Positions 46,440-56,059 are shown, numbered from the stretch's first letter. The stretch: 64,000 nt of DNA from Phaeobacter gallaeciensis DSM 26640 (GCF_000511385.1 NC_023137.1:1681001-1745000), one strand, 5' to 3'. A program made the numbers and translations. Notes: generated from the letters alone by a model not told the origin.

Positions 46440-47360
46440 ATGTCCCTCATACTTATACTGGAGCAGATCCTGAACGGATTGCAGTTCGGGGTGATGCTCT
46501 TTCTCATGGCGGCCGGTCTGACCTTGGTCTTTGGCGTTATGGGGCTGATCAATCTGGCGCATGGTGCGCTTTATATGGTCGGTGCCTTTGCCGCCGCGGT
46601 TGTGGCCGCCTGGACCGGCTCGTTTGTTCTGGCCCTGATCGCCAGCCTGGCCGCCGCCGCAGCGGCTGGCGCGCTGGTCGAATTCCTGGTGATCCGGAAA
46701 CTCTATGACCGGGATCATCTGGATCAGGTGCTGGCCACGTTTGCGCTGATCCTGATCTTCTCAGAAGGCACGCGCTGGGTCTTTGGGTCCTTCCCGCTGT
46801 TTCTGGATGTGCCGAGTTACCTGTCGGGTCCGATCAGCCTGCCGGGGGGCATTGAATACCCGCTTTATCGTCTGACCATCATTGCCATTGGTCTCGTGGT
46901 CGCAGCCGGGTTGTTCTGGCTGATCGCGCGCACCCGTATCGGGATCCAGATCCGTGCTGGCGAAAATGACCGGGAGATGATTGCGGCACTTGGTGTTGAT
47001 ATTTCAAAGCTTTACACGCTGGTCTTCGCCCTTGGTGCAGCGCTGGCCGGACTGGCTGGTGCCTTGGTCGGAGCCATCCAATCGGTCCAGGTCGGCATGG
47101 GTGAGCCGGTGCTGATCCTGGCCTTCGTGGTGATTGTCATCGGCGGCATCGGTTCGATCAAGGGCGCGATGGTCGGGGCATTGTTGGTGGGGCTGACGGA
47201 TACATTGGGCGGCGTGTTCCTGCCGCAGTTGTTTGCGCTGTTCATGGAGCCGGCCAGCGCAACATCCGTCGGAGCATCGCTAGCGTCGATGCTGATTTAC
47301 ATCCTGATGGCGGTCATCCTGTTGGTGCGCCCGTCCGGTCTTTATGGGGGGCAGCACTGA
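46440..47360 (+). CDS. livH: Liv-type ABC importer permease (LivH family)
   Basis: 306-residue inner-membrane protein with about eight hydrophobic segments. LNGLQFGVMLFLMAAGLTLVFGVMGLINLAHGALYMVG is the standard family start, read here in two parts, and the ATPase-docking loop reads RAGENDREMIAALGVD. ATG 46440 was chosen over a longer open frame from 46410. It shares one base with the livM start (TGATG). Works with LivM as the pore; LivG and LivF supply ATP hydrolysis. The symbol marks family membership, not proven substrate. Confidence 0.92.
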   Translation: MSLILILEQILNGLQFGVMLFLMAAGLTLVFGVMGLINLAHGALYMVGAFAAAVVAAWTGSFVLALIASLAAAAAAGALVEFLVIRKLYDRDHLDQVLATFALILIFSEGTRWVFGSFPLFLDVPSYLSGPISLPGGIEYPLYRLTIIAIGLVVAAGLFWLIARTRIGIQIRAGENDREMIAALGVDISKLYTLVFALGAALAGLAGALVGAIQSVQVGMGEPVLILAFVVIVIGGIGSIKGAMVGALLVGLTDTLGGVFLPQLFALFMEPASATSVGASLASMLIYILMAVILLVRPSGLYGGQH

Positions 47361-48343
47361 TGAGCCGTGAAAACCTGTTGAACGCTGCGGTGATCCTACT
47401 GCTGCTCGCGATCCCGCTGTGGGCGCATATGGCAGATGAGCCGTTTCTGATCACCCTCGCGACGAAGGTGGCAATCCTTGCGTTGGCTGGGGTTGGCCTC
47501 AATATTGCGCTGGGGATTGGTGGGCTTGTGAGCCTTGGCCATGCTGCATTTTTTGGGATCGGGGGCTATGCGATGGGAATTCTGGCCGCCCACGCGCAGA
47601 ATTATGAACCGCTGGCCCAGTGGCCGATGCTGATCGAAGGCACCAACCAGATGCCGGTGATCTGGCTGGTTTCAGTTGTTGCCAGCGCGCTCGCAGCGCT
47701 GGTGATTGGCGCGCTGTCGCTGCGCACCTCGGGCGTCTATTTTATCATGATCACCTTGGCCTTCGGTCAGATGCTCTACTACTTTGCCATCAGTTGGTCG
47801 GCCTATGGCGGTGAAGACGGGCTATCGATTTGGGTGCGCAATGAGTTTCCGGGTCTCAACACATTGGTTCCATTGCAGTTCTTTTTGATCTGCTATTCCA
47901 TCCTTTGTGTGGTGCTGTGGTTTGCCGCCCGGCTGGCGCGCGCGCCTTTTGGGCTGGCGCTTTCTGCTGCGCGTCAATGCGAGGCGCGAGTGGAGACGGT
48001 TGGTGTCACCCCTTACCAGCTGCGTCTGACGGCCTTTGTTATTTCAGGAGCGATCACCGGTCTGGCCGGGGCGCTGTTTGCCGATCTGAACCGTTTTGTT
48101 AGCCCCACCATGCTCAGCTGGCATACCAGCGGTGAGATCATGATCTTTGTCATCATCGGCGGCGTGGGTCGGCTGTTTGGCCCGGTCATCGGCGCTGCGC
48201 TGTTCATTCTGCTGGAGCATCTTCTGGGTGGGATCAGCGATTACTGGCAGATCTACCTGGGCGGGCTGCTGCTGATCATCGTGCTTTACGCCCGTGGTGG
48301 CGTAATCGGTGCGATCAGCGGACGGGAGGTGGCCCATGACTGA
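47360..48343 (+). CDS. livM: Liv-type ABC importer permease (LivM family)
   Basis: 327-residue inner-membrane protein with about nine hydrophobic segments. GVGLNIALGIGGLVSLGHAAFFGIGGYA and the docking loop LSAARQCEARVETVGVTPYQ are family marks. Start and stop overlap livH by one base and livG by eight, showing tight translational coupling. Forms the second half of the translocation channel. Confidence 0.92.
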   Translation: MSRENLLNAAVILLLLAIPLWAHMADEPFLITLATKVAILALAGVGLNIALGIGGLVSLGHAAFFGIGGYAMGILAAHAQNYEPLAQWPMLIEGTNQMPVIWLVSVVASALAALVIGALSLRTSGVYFIMITLAFGQMLYYFAISWSAYGGEDGLSIWVRNEFPGLNTLVPLQFFLICYSILCVVLWFAARLARAPFGLALSAARQCEARVETVGVTPYQLRLTAFVISGAITGLAGALFADLNRFVSPTMLSWHTSGEIMIFVIIGGVGRLFGPVIGAALFILLEHLLGGISDYWQIYLGGLLLIIVLYARGGVIGAISGREVAHD

Positions 48344-49106
48344 TCTAACGGGTGTAAAACAGGTCCTTGAGGTCAGGGATCTGAGCAAATCCTTCGGCGC
48401 GCTGCAGGCCAGCAAGAACATCTCTCTGGATCTGCGCGCCGGTGAAATCCATGCGTTGATCGGCCCGAATGGCGCCGGGAAATCAACACTTATCAAGCAG
48501 ATATCCGGGGAACTTCGTCCGGATAGCGGATCGGTTTCGCTGCTTGGTCGCCCGGTAGATGACCTGAGCCGCGTCGCACGAGCCCGGATGGGGCTGGGGC
48601 GCACCTTTCAGATCTCCGCGCTCGCGATGGACTTCACAGTGCTGCAAAACGCGGTTCTTGGCGCGCTTGGCGCGCGGGGGGGCGTGTTTCGGTTCCTTGG
48701 CAATGTGATGCGAGACAAGGCACTGGTGGCGCAGGCGGAACAGGCGTTGGAGCGCGTGGGCCTGCTGAGCGATGCAAAGCGGCGGACTGCTGATCTGTCA
48801 CATGGTCAACGGCGCCAGCTGGAGGTGGCCGTGGCGCTGACGCTGCAGCCGAAACTACTCCTGATGGATGAGCCGATGGCAGGTCTTGGCGCGGGGGGAT
48901 CGCAGGCGCTGACAGGGTTTTTGGACACGCTGCGCCACGAGGCGCCGATCCTTCTGGTGGAGCATGATATGGACGCGGTCTTTGCCTTGGCGGATCGGAT
49001 CAGCGTGCTGGTTTATGGCGAGGTCATAGCCACCGGCACCACCGATGAAATCCGCAACAACGCAGAGGTGCGGCGCGCTTACTTGGGTGAAGAGGAGGCG
49101 GTATGA
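48336..49106 (+). CDS. livG: Liv-type ABC importer ATP-binding protein (LivG family)
   Basis: 256-residue ATPase. Walker A is GPNGAGKST, the signature is DLSHGQRRQLEVAVAL, Walker B is LLMDEPMAGLG and the switch His lies in LLVEHDMDAVF. The short ADLSHGQ signature, LEVAVAL and C-terminal RRAYLGEE are typical of LivG. The ATG at 48336 overlaps the livM end; it overlaps livF by four bases (ATGA). Heterodimer partner of LivF. Confidence 0.93.
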   Translation: MTDLTGVKQVLEVRDLSKSFGALQASKNISLDLRAGEIHALIGPNGAGKSTLIKQISGELRPDSGSVSLLGRPVDDLSRVARARMGLGRTFQISALAMDFTVLQNAVLGALGARGGVFRFLGNVMRDKALVAQAEQALERVGLLSDAKRRTADLSHGQRRQLEVAVALTLQPKLLLMDEPMAGLGAGGSQALTGFLDTLRHEAPILLVEHDMDAVFALADRISVLVYGEVIATGTTDEIRNNAEVRRAYLGEEEAV

Positions 49107-49792
49107 CCTTGCTATCTCTTAAAAATGTTACTGCGTCCTATGGGCCATCTCAGGCCTTGTTTGGTGTGGACCTAGACATCGGCGAAGGCGAAGTGGTGGC
49201 GCTGATGGGGCGCAACGGCATGGGCAAATCCACCACAATCAAGACCATCTGCGGCATGCTGCCCGCGAGTGAAGGCACGCTGCATTTTTCAGGAAATGAC
49301 CTGCGCAAGCTGCCCTCACATAAAATCGCACGCCTGGGCATCGGGCTGGTGCCTGAGGGTCGCCGGTGTTTTGCGCCGCTCACGGTCGAGGAAAATCTGA
49401 GAGCCGCTGCACGACCCGGCCCCTGGGATTTTGCCATGGTGGCAGATCTCTTTCCCCGCTTGGCGGAGCGGCGCGATCAGACCGCGTCTTCACTGTCCGG
49501 AGGGGAGCAGCAGATGCTCGCCATTGGTCGCGCGCTTATGATCAACCCGCGCCTGCTGATCCTGGACGAGGCCACAGAAGGGCTGGCGCCGGTGGTGCGG
49601 CAGGAAATCTGGGCGGCGATTGCACGGCTGAAACGTGACAGCGGCCTGTCGATCCTGGTGGTGGATAAAACACTGCGCGAACTCTCCGCCGTGGCGGATC
49701 GCGCAGTGATTGTGAACAAGGGCGCGACGGTGTGGACGGGTACGATGGGTGCGCTGACGCCCGAGCTGAAGGATCGCTATCTGGGCGTTTAG
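49103..49792 (+). CDS. livF: Liv-type ABC importer ATP-binding protein (LivF family)
   Basis: 229-residue ATPase. Walker A is GRNGMGKST, the signature is SLSGGEQQMLAIGRAL, Walker B is LLILDEATEGLAP. The usual switch His is replaced: the segment reads SILVVDKTLREL, with Lys-Thr where LivF usually has an acidic residue and a neighbouring polar residue, so ATP turnover in this site may be altered. The start overlaps livG as ATGA. It ends the five-gene importer; the following glycosyltransferase begins 73 bases later. Confidence 0.92.
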   Translation: MTLLSLKNVTASYGPSQALFGVDLDIGEGEVVALMGRNGMGKSTTIKTICGMLPASEGTLHFSGNDLRKLPSHKIARLGIGLVPEGRRCFAPLTVEENLRAAARPGPWDFAMVADLFPRLAERRDQTASSLSGGEQQMLAIGRALMINPRLLILDEATEGLAPVVRQEIWAAIARLKRDSGLSILVVDKTLRELSAVADRAVIVNKGATVWTGTMGALTPELKDRYLGV

Positions 49793-49865
49793 GCAGGTCC
49801 GCGGCTTGGACTTGCGCTGTGGCTTTGCTAGGCAGGGCAAAACAGCCCCGGCCAAGGAACCCGCC

Positions 49866-50609
49866 ATGCCTGCAATTACCCTTTGCATTCCCGCCTATGC
49901 TATGGGCGGGGATGGTGCGCGTTACCTAGCGGACTCCTTTGACCATCTCTGCCACCAGAGTTTTAGCGATTTCGATATCGTCGTGTCTGATCAATCCGAT
50001 GACATGGCGGTTGCTGAGGTCTGCCGGGAGTATGCCGACCGGTTGACCATCACCCATCTGTGGAACCGCGAGGGGTTGCGACAGGCATCGGCCAATGTGA
50101 ACAACGCAATGGCCCATGCAGCCGGCGATATCATCAAGGTTCTGTTTCAGGATGATTTGATAATAGATCCCAAAGGGTTGACGCACATACATGATGTAAT
50201 GGGGCAGGGGGCGGACTGGTGCCTCTGCGGCTCTGGCGTTACGCGGGACGGCAGCAGTGTGACCCGCCCGATGCGGCCTCGCCTGACGGATCGGTTGCAT
50301 TTTGGCAAAAACACCGTTTCCAGTCCCTCGGTTCTTGCCATGCGTCGGACTTCCGCGATGGAGTTCGACGAAGCCTTGATCTGGTTGATGGATGTGGATC
50401 TCTACAAACGCCTGTGGGATGCCTACGGAGATCCCGTGGTCGTGCCAGACACTGTGATCGCCAACCGCATGCATGAGGGCCAAGTCAGCGCGTCTGTCAG
50501 CAAGGCTTTGCGGCAGAAAGAGCTGCGATATATGGGCAAGAAATTCGCCAAGACGACAAACCTCCGTGGCTGGCTGGAATATTTGCGGCAGCGGCTGAAG
50601 GCGATCTGA
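49866..50609 (+). CDS. Family 2 glycosyltransferase
   Basis: 247-residue GT-A fold protein. It starts MPAITLCIPAYAMGGDG, with the nucleotide-sugar Asp in FDIVVSDQSDD and an LFQDDLI segment in place of the usual DxD. A late VDLYKRLWDAYGD resembles the acceptor region. No membrane helix, so it acts at the cytoplasmic face. ATG 49866 follows AAGGA; the frame is open upstream to 49806 without a better site. It lies 73 bases after livF in the same direction but without functional connection. Donor and acceptor unknown. Confidence 0.8.
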   Translation: MPAITLCIPAYAMGGDGARYLADSFDHLCHQSFSDFDIVVSDQSDDMAVAEVCREYADRLTITHLWNREGLRQASANVNNAMAHAAGDIIKVLFQDDLIIDPKGLTHIHDVMGQGADWCLCGSGVTRDGSSVTRPMRPRLTDRLHFGKNTVSSPSVLAMRRTSAMEFDEALIWLMDVDLYKRLWDAYGDPVVVPDTVIANRMHEGQVSASVSKALRQKELRYMGKKFAKTTNLRGWLEYLRQRLKAI

Positions 50610-50625
50610 CCTCGGCGTCAAAGGT

Positions 50626-50660
50626 CACCTATGGGCATTTCTTGATGATGCCCATAGGTG
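50626..50660. terminator. Hairpin terminator between glycosyltransferase and MttB-family gene
   Basis: CACCTATGGGCAT (50626-50638) and ATGCCCATAGGTG (50648-50660) pair perfectly over 13 bases around a nine-base loop, followed by TTT on the plus strand. It lies in the 61-base gap of two convergent genes and can serve both. Confidence 0.8.
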
Positions 50661-50670
50661 TTTCAATGGC

Positions 50671-52221
50671 TTATCTTGGCAAGTGAATGTTGAACCGCTC
50701 CCGCAGCGCCTGATCCAGAACTGGATCGAATTGCGCCTGCGAGGCTTGGCTCAGGATTTGTTCCTTGCGGGCTACGGCCTTTTCTATGAGGTCAGGCTTG
50801 TCCAGCTCCGCCCATTCCTTGGGCGAGGTGCGATCCCCGAATGTCGGGTAGACAAAATCCTGCTGCATCCGGCTCAGCGTAGCGTCCGTTCCTAAATAGT
50901 GGCCCGTTCCGCTAAGGCAGACATCAGCGATTTGATCGATGGCAACGGTATCCTCGCTCACTTCAATACCGCGCACGCAGCGCATGGCCTGGCCAAGCAT
51001 ATCGTCGCTCAGGATCAGGGACTCAAGGCAGAATCCAAGCAGCGAGGCATGCATCCCGGCGGCTTCATACACCATATTGCACCCCGACAGCCCCGCCATT
51101 ACGTTGGAGCACATCTGCTCCCATCCGGCCTGCATGTCGGGGAGTTTGCTGTCGGAGGCGCCAGCGGCGGCCCCTCCTGGCAGGTCATAGAAATGATGCA
51201 TCTGCGCGCAGCCCGCTGTCAGCAGCGCCTGTTCGCCAGATCCGATCGACATCGCCCCGGTTCGCAGATCAAGCCCAAATGGCCAGGTGCCAAAGATCGC
51301 GGGTGCGCCGGGTTTGACGGCGTTGACGTAAACCAGACCGGCAAGGCATTCGGCAACCGCCTGCACAATGGCGCCGGCAATTGTTGAGGGAGCGGTTGCG
51401 CCAGCCATGCCTGCGGATAGGAGCAAGACCGGCATACCACCCTTGATGCACAGTTCCATCACCTCGCAACTCTCGGTGGCGAACTTCATCGGGGGCACAA
51501 CGAAGCAGTTGGAATTGGACATAAACGGACGCTCGCGCCATTTGTCCTCGCCGCCTGCAATCATATGCAGCATCTCCAGAGCTGGCGGCACATGGCTTGG
51601 CTCGGTAAAGGATGTGCCGATGTGTTTCAGCGTGCCAGAGCAGCTTGCATAGACCGTATTCAGGTCCATTTCCATATTGTCGAGAATATCGCGGCACACC
51701 ATGGGCCGCTGCAGGAAATGGACATTGTCCAGCTGGTCGGTGATCCGGGCCGCGTCATGCAGATCCTGTACAGTTGAATCGCGGTATGTCCGGCCATGAA
51801 CGTCAACCACATGGACCGCAGCACCGGCGGTGCCATAATGCACCCGGTTACCCGAGAGTTCGAGATCGTTTTTGCCATCCCGGCTGAACAGGGTGACCGA
51901 TCTGTTCGCCTTGGCAATCGTGTCCTCGACCAGGGCACGAGGGAAGCGGATGCGACCATCGTCCCCTTCGATACAGCCCGCAGCTTTCAGATAGGCAACC
52001 CCGCTGGGGGGGGCGTCGGCAAGGCCGATCTGCTCCAGCGCGTCCAGCGCGGCTTGGTGAATACGTGCGACACCGGCGTCGCTGAGCGGGCGATAGAGCC
52101 CGCCCTCCAACCCAGCCCGGATGGGGCGCAGATGGTCGGCAAGGGGGGCTGCACGGGCAGCACGGCGGGCAGCGCGACCGCCACTGCGGGCCGCACGAGG
52201 CGAGTTCGATTGATCTGTCAT
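50671..52221 (-). CDS. MttB-family methyltransferase without pyrrolysine
   Basis: 516 residues, a TIM-barrel methyltransferase of the trimethylamine methyltransferase (MttB) superfamily. The first 25 residues are Arg/Ala-rich, then YRPLSDAGVARIHQAALDALEQIGL opens the conserved domain. Later PPMKFATESCEVMELCIKGGMPVLLLSAGMAGATAP and GTWPFGLDLRTGAMSIGSGE are family-like, shown here only in part. The frame has no internal TAG, so it is a non-pyrrolysine member like the glycine betaine and other quaternary-amine enzymes. No corrinoid protein, methyltransferase activator or reductive activase gene is adjacent. Roseobacters carry many such paralogues, linked to osmolyte demethylation. The substrate cannot be told. 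Confidence 0.9.
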   Translation of the reverse strand: MTDQSNSPRAARSGGRAARRAARAAPLADHLRPIRAGLEGGLYRPLSDAGVARIHQAALDALEQIGLADAPPSGVAYLKAAGCIEGDDGRIRFPRALVEDTIAKANRSVTLFSRDGKNDLELSGNRVHYGTAGAAVHVVDVHGRTYRDSTVQDLHDAARITDQLDNVHFLQRPMVCRDILDNMEMDLNTVYASCSGTLKHIGTSFTEPSHVPPALEMLHMIAGGEDKWRERPFMSNSNCFVVPPMKFATESCEVMELCIKGGMPVLLLSAGMAGATAPSTIAGAIVQAVAECLAGLVYVNAVKPGAPAIFGTWPFGLDLRTGAMSIGSGEQALLTAGCAQMHHFYDLPGGAAAGASDSKLPDMQAGWEQMCSNVMAGLSGCNMVYEAAGMHASLLGFCLESLILSDDMLGQAMRCVRGIEVSEDTVAIDQIADVCLSGTGHYLGTDATLSRMQQDFVYPTFGDRTSPKEWAELDKPDLIEKAVARKEQILSQASQAQFDPVLDQALRERFNIHLPR

Positions 52222-52686
52222 AAGGTCTCTCTGGATCTGATATGGAATCTGAATGTCTCAGATCCGCCGCGGTCGCCCCCGCGCCGCCCGGCCACGGGAC
52301 GCGCCGATTGTGCGGCCAATCAGGCTGATGACCCACCGTTCGCCTGACTGTTTCCCTGGCTGGCTAGCTGCCATATCGCTGCTCCGTTGTCGTCTGGACA
52401 TCGTTGCACAGTGGGCGACCGATTCTATCTCATTTGCGACTTTTGTGAAATTTGCGACCAATATTTCACGATCGAGATCCGCAACCTGTCGCGTCTGCAT
52501 TGGAGTTTTTAGGTAAAATATATAAATATTAGAGCGTTAAAGGGAGAACTTCTTCTATTCCGGGGCCGTCTGATGGGTCACTCTGAGAACACCATCATGC
52601 TGAACCCGGTGTTAAACATTTGCAGAGATACTGGTCGGAGTTGGACAATTACGCGCGCCTAAACGGCGGGCCGCCAGAAAAGGGCA
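52222..52686. other. Intergenic region with an inverted repeat
   Basis: 465 bases between divergent genes. Holds the perfect inverted repeat described next, an AT-rich stretch near 52510-52535 (AAAATATATAAATATT) that may carry a promoter for the barrel gene, and no convincing open frame. Confidence 0.45.
52445..52469. promoter_or_regulatory. Inverted repeat GTGAAAT-N11-ATTTCAC
   Basis: Seven-base perfect arms 11 apart, two helical turns from centre to centre, typical of a dimeric regulator site. ATTTGCGAC occurs twice (52432 and 52450), overlapping it. It lies 224 bases before the MttB-family start and 218 before the barrel gene. The binding protein is unknown. Confidence 0.45.
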
Positions 52687-53289
52687 GTGCCGATGATACC
52701 GGCCTTCATTCGCAGCACAGACCGTGATCTCTTGGTGCATCGCAAGCAGCGGCGCCGAGGGATTCGGGCAAATGGGTGCGGATCAGTACGGCGGGCAGCG
52801 ATTGCCGGATTGGCGGTAGGGGGCCTTGCCGCTGCGCCGGGTTTTGCCGGTGACTGGAGCGGTTTCTTCCTCGGCGCCTCCATGGCGCGGGTACAGGCAG
52901 CACCATCAGAGCGCGGCTCGGTGAGCGCATCGGGGCTTCACCTAGGCTATGATCATGACTTTGGTCGCGTGGTACTGGGCGGGGAGGTTGAAGTCGATCG
53001 CAGCGGGCGTGTCCGCTCTGACCTGACTGAGGAGCAGACCCGGCGGATCAAACTGCGTGCCGGCTACGATATGGGAGAGACGCTGGGATATCTCACCATC
53101 GGCTCCGCGCGCAATGAAACCGCCACAGATAGTGACAATGGCGCGGTTTATGGCCTGGGGCTCAGCTACTCGCTCAACCGTGCTTTGCGGGTCAGCGGGG
53201 AATATCTACATCAGGACGCAAGCGATGGCGCGGCCGTTCAGGCGCCGTCACGTGATATCCTGTCCATCCGCGCATCCTTTCAGTTCTGA
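52687..53289 (+). CDS. Small outer-membrane beta-barrel protein
   Basis: 200 residues. After an unusually long basic N-terminal region (about 35 residues) comes a hydrophobic signal segment (AAIAGLAVGGLAAAPGFAG). The mature part alternates strand-like segments (DWSGFFLGASMA, LHLGYDHDFGRVVLGGEVEV, RIKLRAGYDMG, GYLTIGSA, GLGLSYSLN) and ends in Phe (SIRASFQF), the signature that guides barrels to the BAM complex. About eight strands, as in the OmpA-like/Omp25 family. The GTG at 52687 or ATG 52693 gives a signal peptide with a long lead, so the true start may lie further in. A paralogue follows after 413 bases. Function unknown. Confidence 0.78.
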   Translation: MPMIPAFIRSTDRDLLVHRKQRRRGIRANGCGSVRRAAIAGLAVGGLAAAPGFAGDWSGFFLGASMARVQAAPSERGSVSASGLHLGYDHDFGRVVLGGEVEVDRSGRVRSDLTEEQTRRIKLRAGYDMGETLGYLTIGSARNETATDSDNGAVYGLGLSYSLNRALRVSGEYLHQDASDGAAVQAPSRDILSIRASFQF

Positions 53290-53702
53290 CAACAGCCTTC
53301 TCCCCATCCGTCCATAGAATTGGCTGCGGGAATTGACTCTACCGGGATATTTCGCAAATCCGTGCATCCCTGCGCAGCGCCTCAACCTGGGTCGCGCGAC
53401 CCGTGCAATAGGCCGATTCCGAGAAGCATACTGGACCCGGTTCCGGAATTCAGATGAGCGGCAGTTGGCCGGTCGGGCAAGATGCTGGCGCGAACCTGCC
53501 AATCGGCGATTAGCTGCCTGAAATCAACCGGCGGGAACCTGCCTCAGTCGCTCATTTTGCGCCAATTCATGCGCAGAAATTCAGAAAAATATGCCGGGGT
53601 CTGGAACAAAACGGCTGTCGATCTTCTTTAGGAGGGGCAGACGCGAGAGTAGCGCGTCGACGCAGAAGACACATGTCGAAAGACAGACAAGGAGAAGTCG
53701 AG
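53290..53702. other. Intergenic region between the two barrel genes
   Basis: 413 bases. No convincing open frame, terminator with T tract or repeat was found. The last 15 bases hold a strong AAGGAGAAG ribosome site for the second barrel gene. It probably carries that gene's own promoter. Confidence 0.4.
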
Positions 53703-54287
53703 ATGACTCGTATCGTATCCATGGCCGCTATCGCCGCCGCCCTGAGCACCCCAGCCTTTGCCGGCAATCTGGAAGAGCCGGTCGTGGCCCCAGCTCCTGC
53801 CGCACCGCCAGTTGTGGTTGCCAATGACGGTGGTGATTGGACCGGTGCCTATATCGGTGGCCAAATCGGGCAGCTGGACGCCGACACCAGCAATGGCCTG
53901 TCAGGGGATGACGTCTCTTACGGTGTGCACGCTGGTTACAACTATGATTTTGGTCGCTTCGTCCTGGGTGGTGAAATCGACTATGACGCCACAGATGTTG
54001 ATCTGGGCGGCGGTGCCGCGACCGTGGACTCGGTGATGCGTGGCAAGGTGAAGGCCGGGTATGACTTTGGTCCCGTACTGGCCTATGTGACCGGCGGTGT
54101 GGCGCAGGTTGATACCTCTGTTGGTGATGAAACCGGTGAATTCTACGGGATTGGCGTGGCCTACCGTGTGACCGATCAATGGACTGTCGGTGGCGAAGTG
54201 TTGGAGCATGACTTCGACAATCTGGGCAGCTCCGGCATCAGCGCTGATGCGACCACCGTGTCGCTGCGGGCGTCCTACCAGTTCTGA
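53703..54287 (+). CDS. Small outer-membrane beta-barrel protein (paralogue)
   Basis: 194 residues. Signal peptide of about 20 residues (MTRIVSMAAIAAALSTPAFA), a Pro/Ala linker (NLEEPVVAPAPAAPPVVV), then strands very like the preceding gene: DWTGAYIGGQIGQLD, YNYDFGRFVLGGEIDYD, GKVKAGYDFGPVLAYVTGG, and a terminal TVSLRASYQF. It therefore belongs to the same eight-strand porin-like family. AAGGAGAAG precedes ATG 53703. The shared DFGR-VLGGE core marks a duplication. The pair may be major small surface proteins; no substrate can be given. Confidence 0.85.
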   Translation: MTRIVSMAAIAAALSTPAFAGNLEEPVVAPAPAAPPVVVANDGGDWTGAYIGGQIGQLDADTSNGLSGDDVSYGVHAGYNYDFGRFVLGGEIDYDATDVDLGGGAATVDSVMRGKVKAGYDFGPVLAYVTGGVAQVDTSVGDETGEFYGIGVAYRVTDQWTVGGEVLEHDFDNLGSSGISADATTVSLRASYQF

Positions 54288-54310
54288 TTTGACCCACCGG
54301 GGTTAATAGC

Positions 54311-54341
54311 GGCGCGTCCATGTCTGTGGGCGCGCCCTTTT
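54311..54341 (+). terminator. Terminator after second barrel gene
   Basis: GGCGCG-TCC (54311-54319) pairs with GGG-CGCGCC (54328-54336) around an eight-base loop, one wobble, followed by CTTTT. It lies 24 bases past the stop. Confidence 0.85.
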
Positions 54342-54594
54342 GCGTTGGCGTGAGGCTTCGGTCTGAATTGCAGGCTTGGCGGGGCGGTGCGCGCGTGTTA
54401 TGAAACTCTCATGAACCGGATTTGCAACATTATTACCTGCTGCATTACCTGCTGAAATAGTCAGCGGGCTGGTTTCTGTCGTTCCCTTCTTTTGAACAAG
54501 TTGCTAAGCCCGCGCTGCGCGCCGCGTATCTGCGGCACCCGTTGGGAGATTGGCCATTGACGCTGCGGCGCTGCGGTCAGACGAAGGATTTGTG
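54342..54594. other. Leader region of cysS
   Basis: About 250 bases between terminator and cysS. A tandem ATTACCTGCTG repeat (54432 and 54444, period 12) is present. No T-box-like or other riboswitch was seen, and the open frame running back from the cysS start to 54550 lacks a ribosome site. Confidence 0.35.
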
Positions 54595-55992
54595 ATGACG
54601 ACGATCAAGCTGCACAACACCCGCACCCGAGGCAAAGAGGTGCTGGCCCCGCTCAATCCCGACAATGTGCGCCTCTATCTCTGCGGGCCGACGGTTTATG
54701 ACCGCGCCCATCTCGGCAATGCGCGCCCGGTCGTGGTGTTTGATGTGCTCTATCGCCTGTTGCGCCACGTCTACGGCACGGATCACGTCACCTATGCGCG
54801 TAATTTCACCGATGTGGATGACAAGATCAACGCAACGGCCCTCGCACGGAAAGAAGCCGGTGCCCCCGGCACGCTGGAAGAGCTGGTACAGGAGCGCACG
54901 GAAGAGACCATCAGCTGGTATCTGGCGGATATGGGCGGGTTGGGCGCGCTGGAGCCGGATCACATGCCGCGCGCCACCGCTTATATCCCGCAGATGATTG
55001 CGATGATTGAAGAGTTGATTGCCAAGGGCCATGCCTATGCCGACGGCGCGGGACATGTGCTGTTCTCGGTCAAGAGCTACAAGGACTATGGCGCGCTGTC
55101 CGGTCGCTCGGTGGATGACATGATTGCCGGTGCGCGGGTTGAAGTGGCCGATAACAAACGCGATCCGATGGACTTCGTGTTGTGGAAGCCCTCCACCGAT
55201 GAGCTGCCGGGCTGGGACAGCCCCTGGGGCCGGGGTCGTCCGGGTTGGCATATCGAATGCTCCGCCATGAGCCATGAACTGTTTGGCGACAGTTTCGACA
55301 TTCACGGCGGCGGCAACGATCTAATGTTCCCGCATCACGAGAATGAAATTGCGCAAAGCTGCTGCGCCCATCCTGAGGGCGATTTTGCAAAAATCTGGCT
55401 GCACAATGAGATGCTGCAGGTCGAGGGAAAGAAGATGTCCAAGTCGCTGGGCAACTTCTTCACCGTGCGCGACCTGTTGGATCAGGGCTATCCGGGGGAG
55501 GTGATCCGGCTGGTATTCCTGCAAACCCATTATCGCAAACCGATGGACTGGACCGACAAAAAGGCAAAGGAAGCGGAGGCAACGTTGCGCAAGTGGCGCG
55601 CGCTGACCACGGGCATCGAGCCCGCGCCTACCGCTGCTGCCGCGGTCCTGGAGGCGCTGTCGGATGATCTGAACACAGCCGGGGCACTCAGCGAGTTGCA
55701 CAGGCTTGCGACACCTGAGACCGCAGCGGATCTGCTTGCCTCGGCGCAGGTGATGGGCCTTCTGACAGCGGAAATGGGAGGCTGGGTGGAAAGTGAAAAG
55801 ATCGACCTAACCGGCTATGAAGAAAAGCTTTTCGAGGCGCGGACAATTGCGATGCAAAGCAAGGACTTTTCCGAGGTTGACCGGCTGAAAGCAGCTTTTG
55901 TTGCCGCCGGGATAGAAGTGCGGATGAGCAAGACCGGCGTCGAACTGGTGCCCGGCCCCTCATTTGATGCCAGCAAACTCGAAGCAATATAG
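54595..55992 (+). CDS. cysS: Cysteinyl-tRNA synthetase
   Basis: Charges tRNA-Cys. The 465-residue class I synthetase shows the zinc-site YLCGPTVYD, the HIGH equivalent [26 protein letters not shown] with zinc and adenylate ligands, and KMSKSLGNF. The C-terminal anticodon-binding domain is shorter than in E. coli but normal for alphaproteobacteria. AAGGA lies seven bases before ATG 54595. It is followed by cimA after 67 bases in the same direction. Confidence 0.97.
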   Translation: MTTIKLHNTRTRGKEVLAPLNPDNVRLYLCGPTVYDRAHLGNARPVVVFDVLYRLLRHVYGTDHVTYARNFTDVDDKINATALARKEAGAPGTLEELVQERTEETISWYLADMGGLGALEPDHMPRATAYIPQMIAMIEELIAKGHAYADGAGHVLFSVKSYKDYGALSGRSVDDMIAGARVEVADNKRDPMDFVLWKPSTDELPGWDSPWGRGRPGWHIECSAMSHELFGDSFDIHGGGNDLMFPHHENEIAQSCCAHPEGDFAKIWLHNEMLQVEGKKMSKSLGNFFTVRDLLDQGYPGEVIRLVFLQTHYRKPMDWTDKKAKEAEATLRKWRALTTGIEPAPTAAAAVLEALSDDLNTAGALSELHRLATPETAADLLASAQVMGLLTAEMGGWVESEKIDLTGYEEKLFEARTIAMQSKDFSEVDRLKAAFVAAGIEVRMSKTGVELVPGPSFDASKLEAI

Positions 55993-56059
55993 AAGCAACA
56001 TACATCACAGCCCTCTGAGGTGAGGGCCACCCATCTCTTGCCAAGCCATAAGGCCAGCC

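Noticed and set aside
50671..52221. Pyrrolysine-containing trimethylamine methyltransferase
   Set aside because: The frame is complete with no in-frame TAG and no pyrrolysine genes are present in the window.
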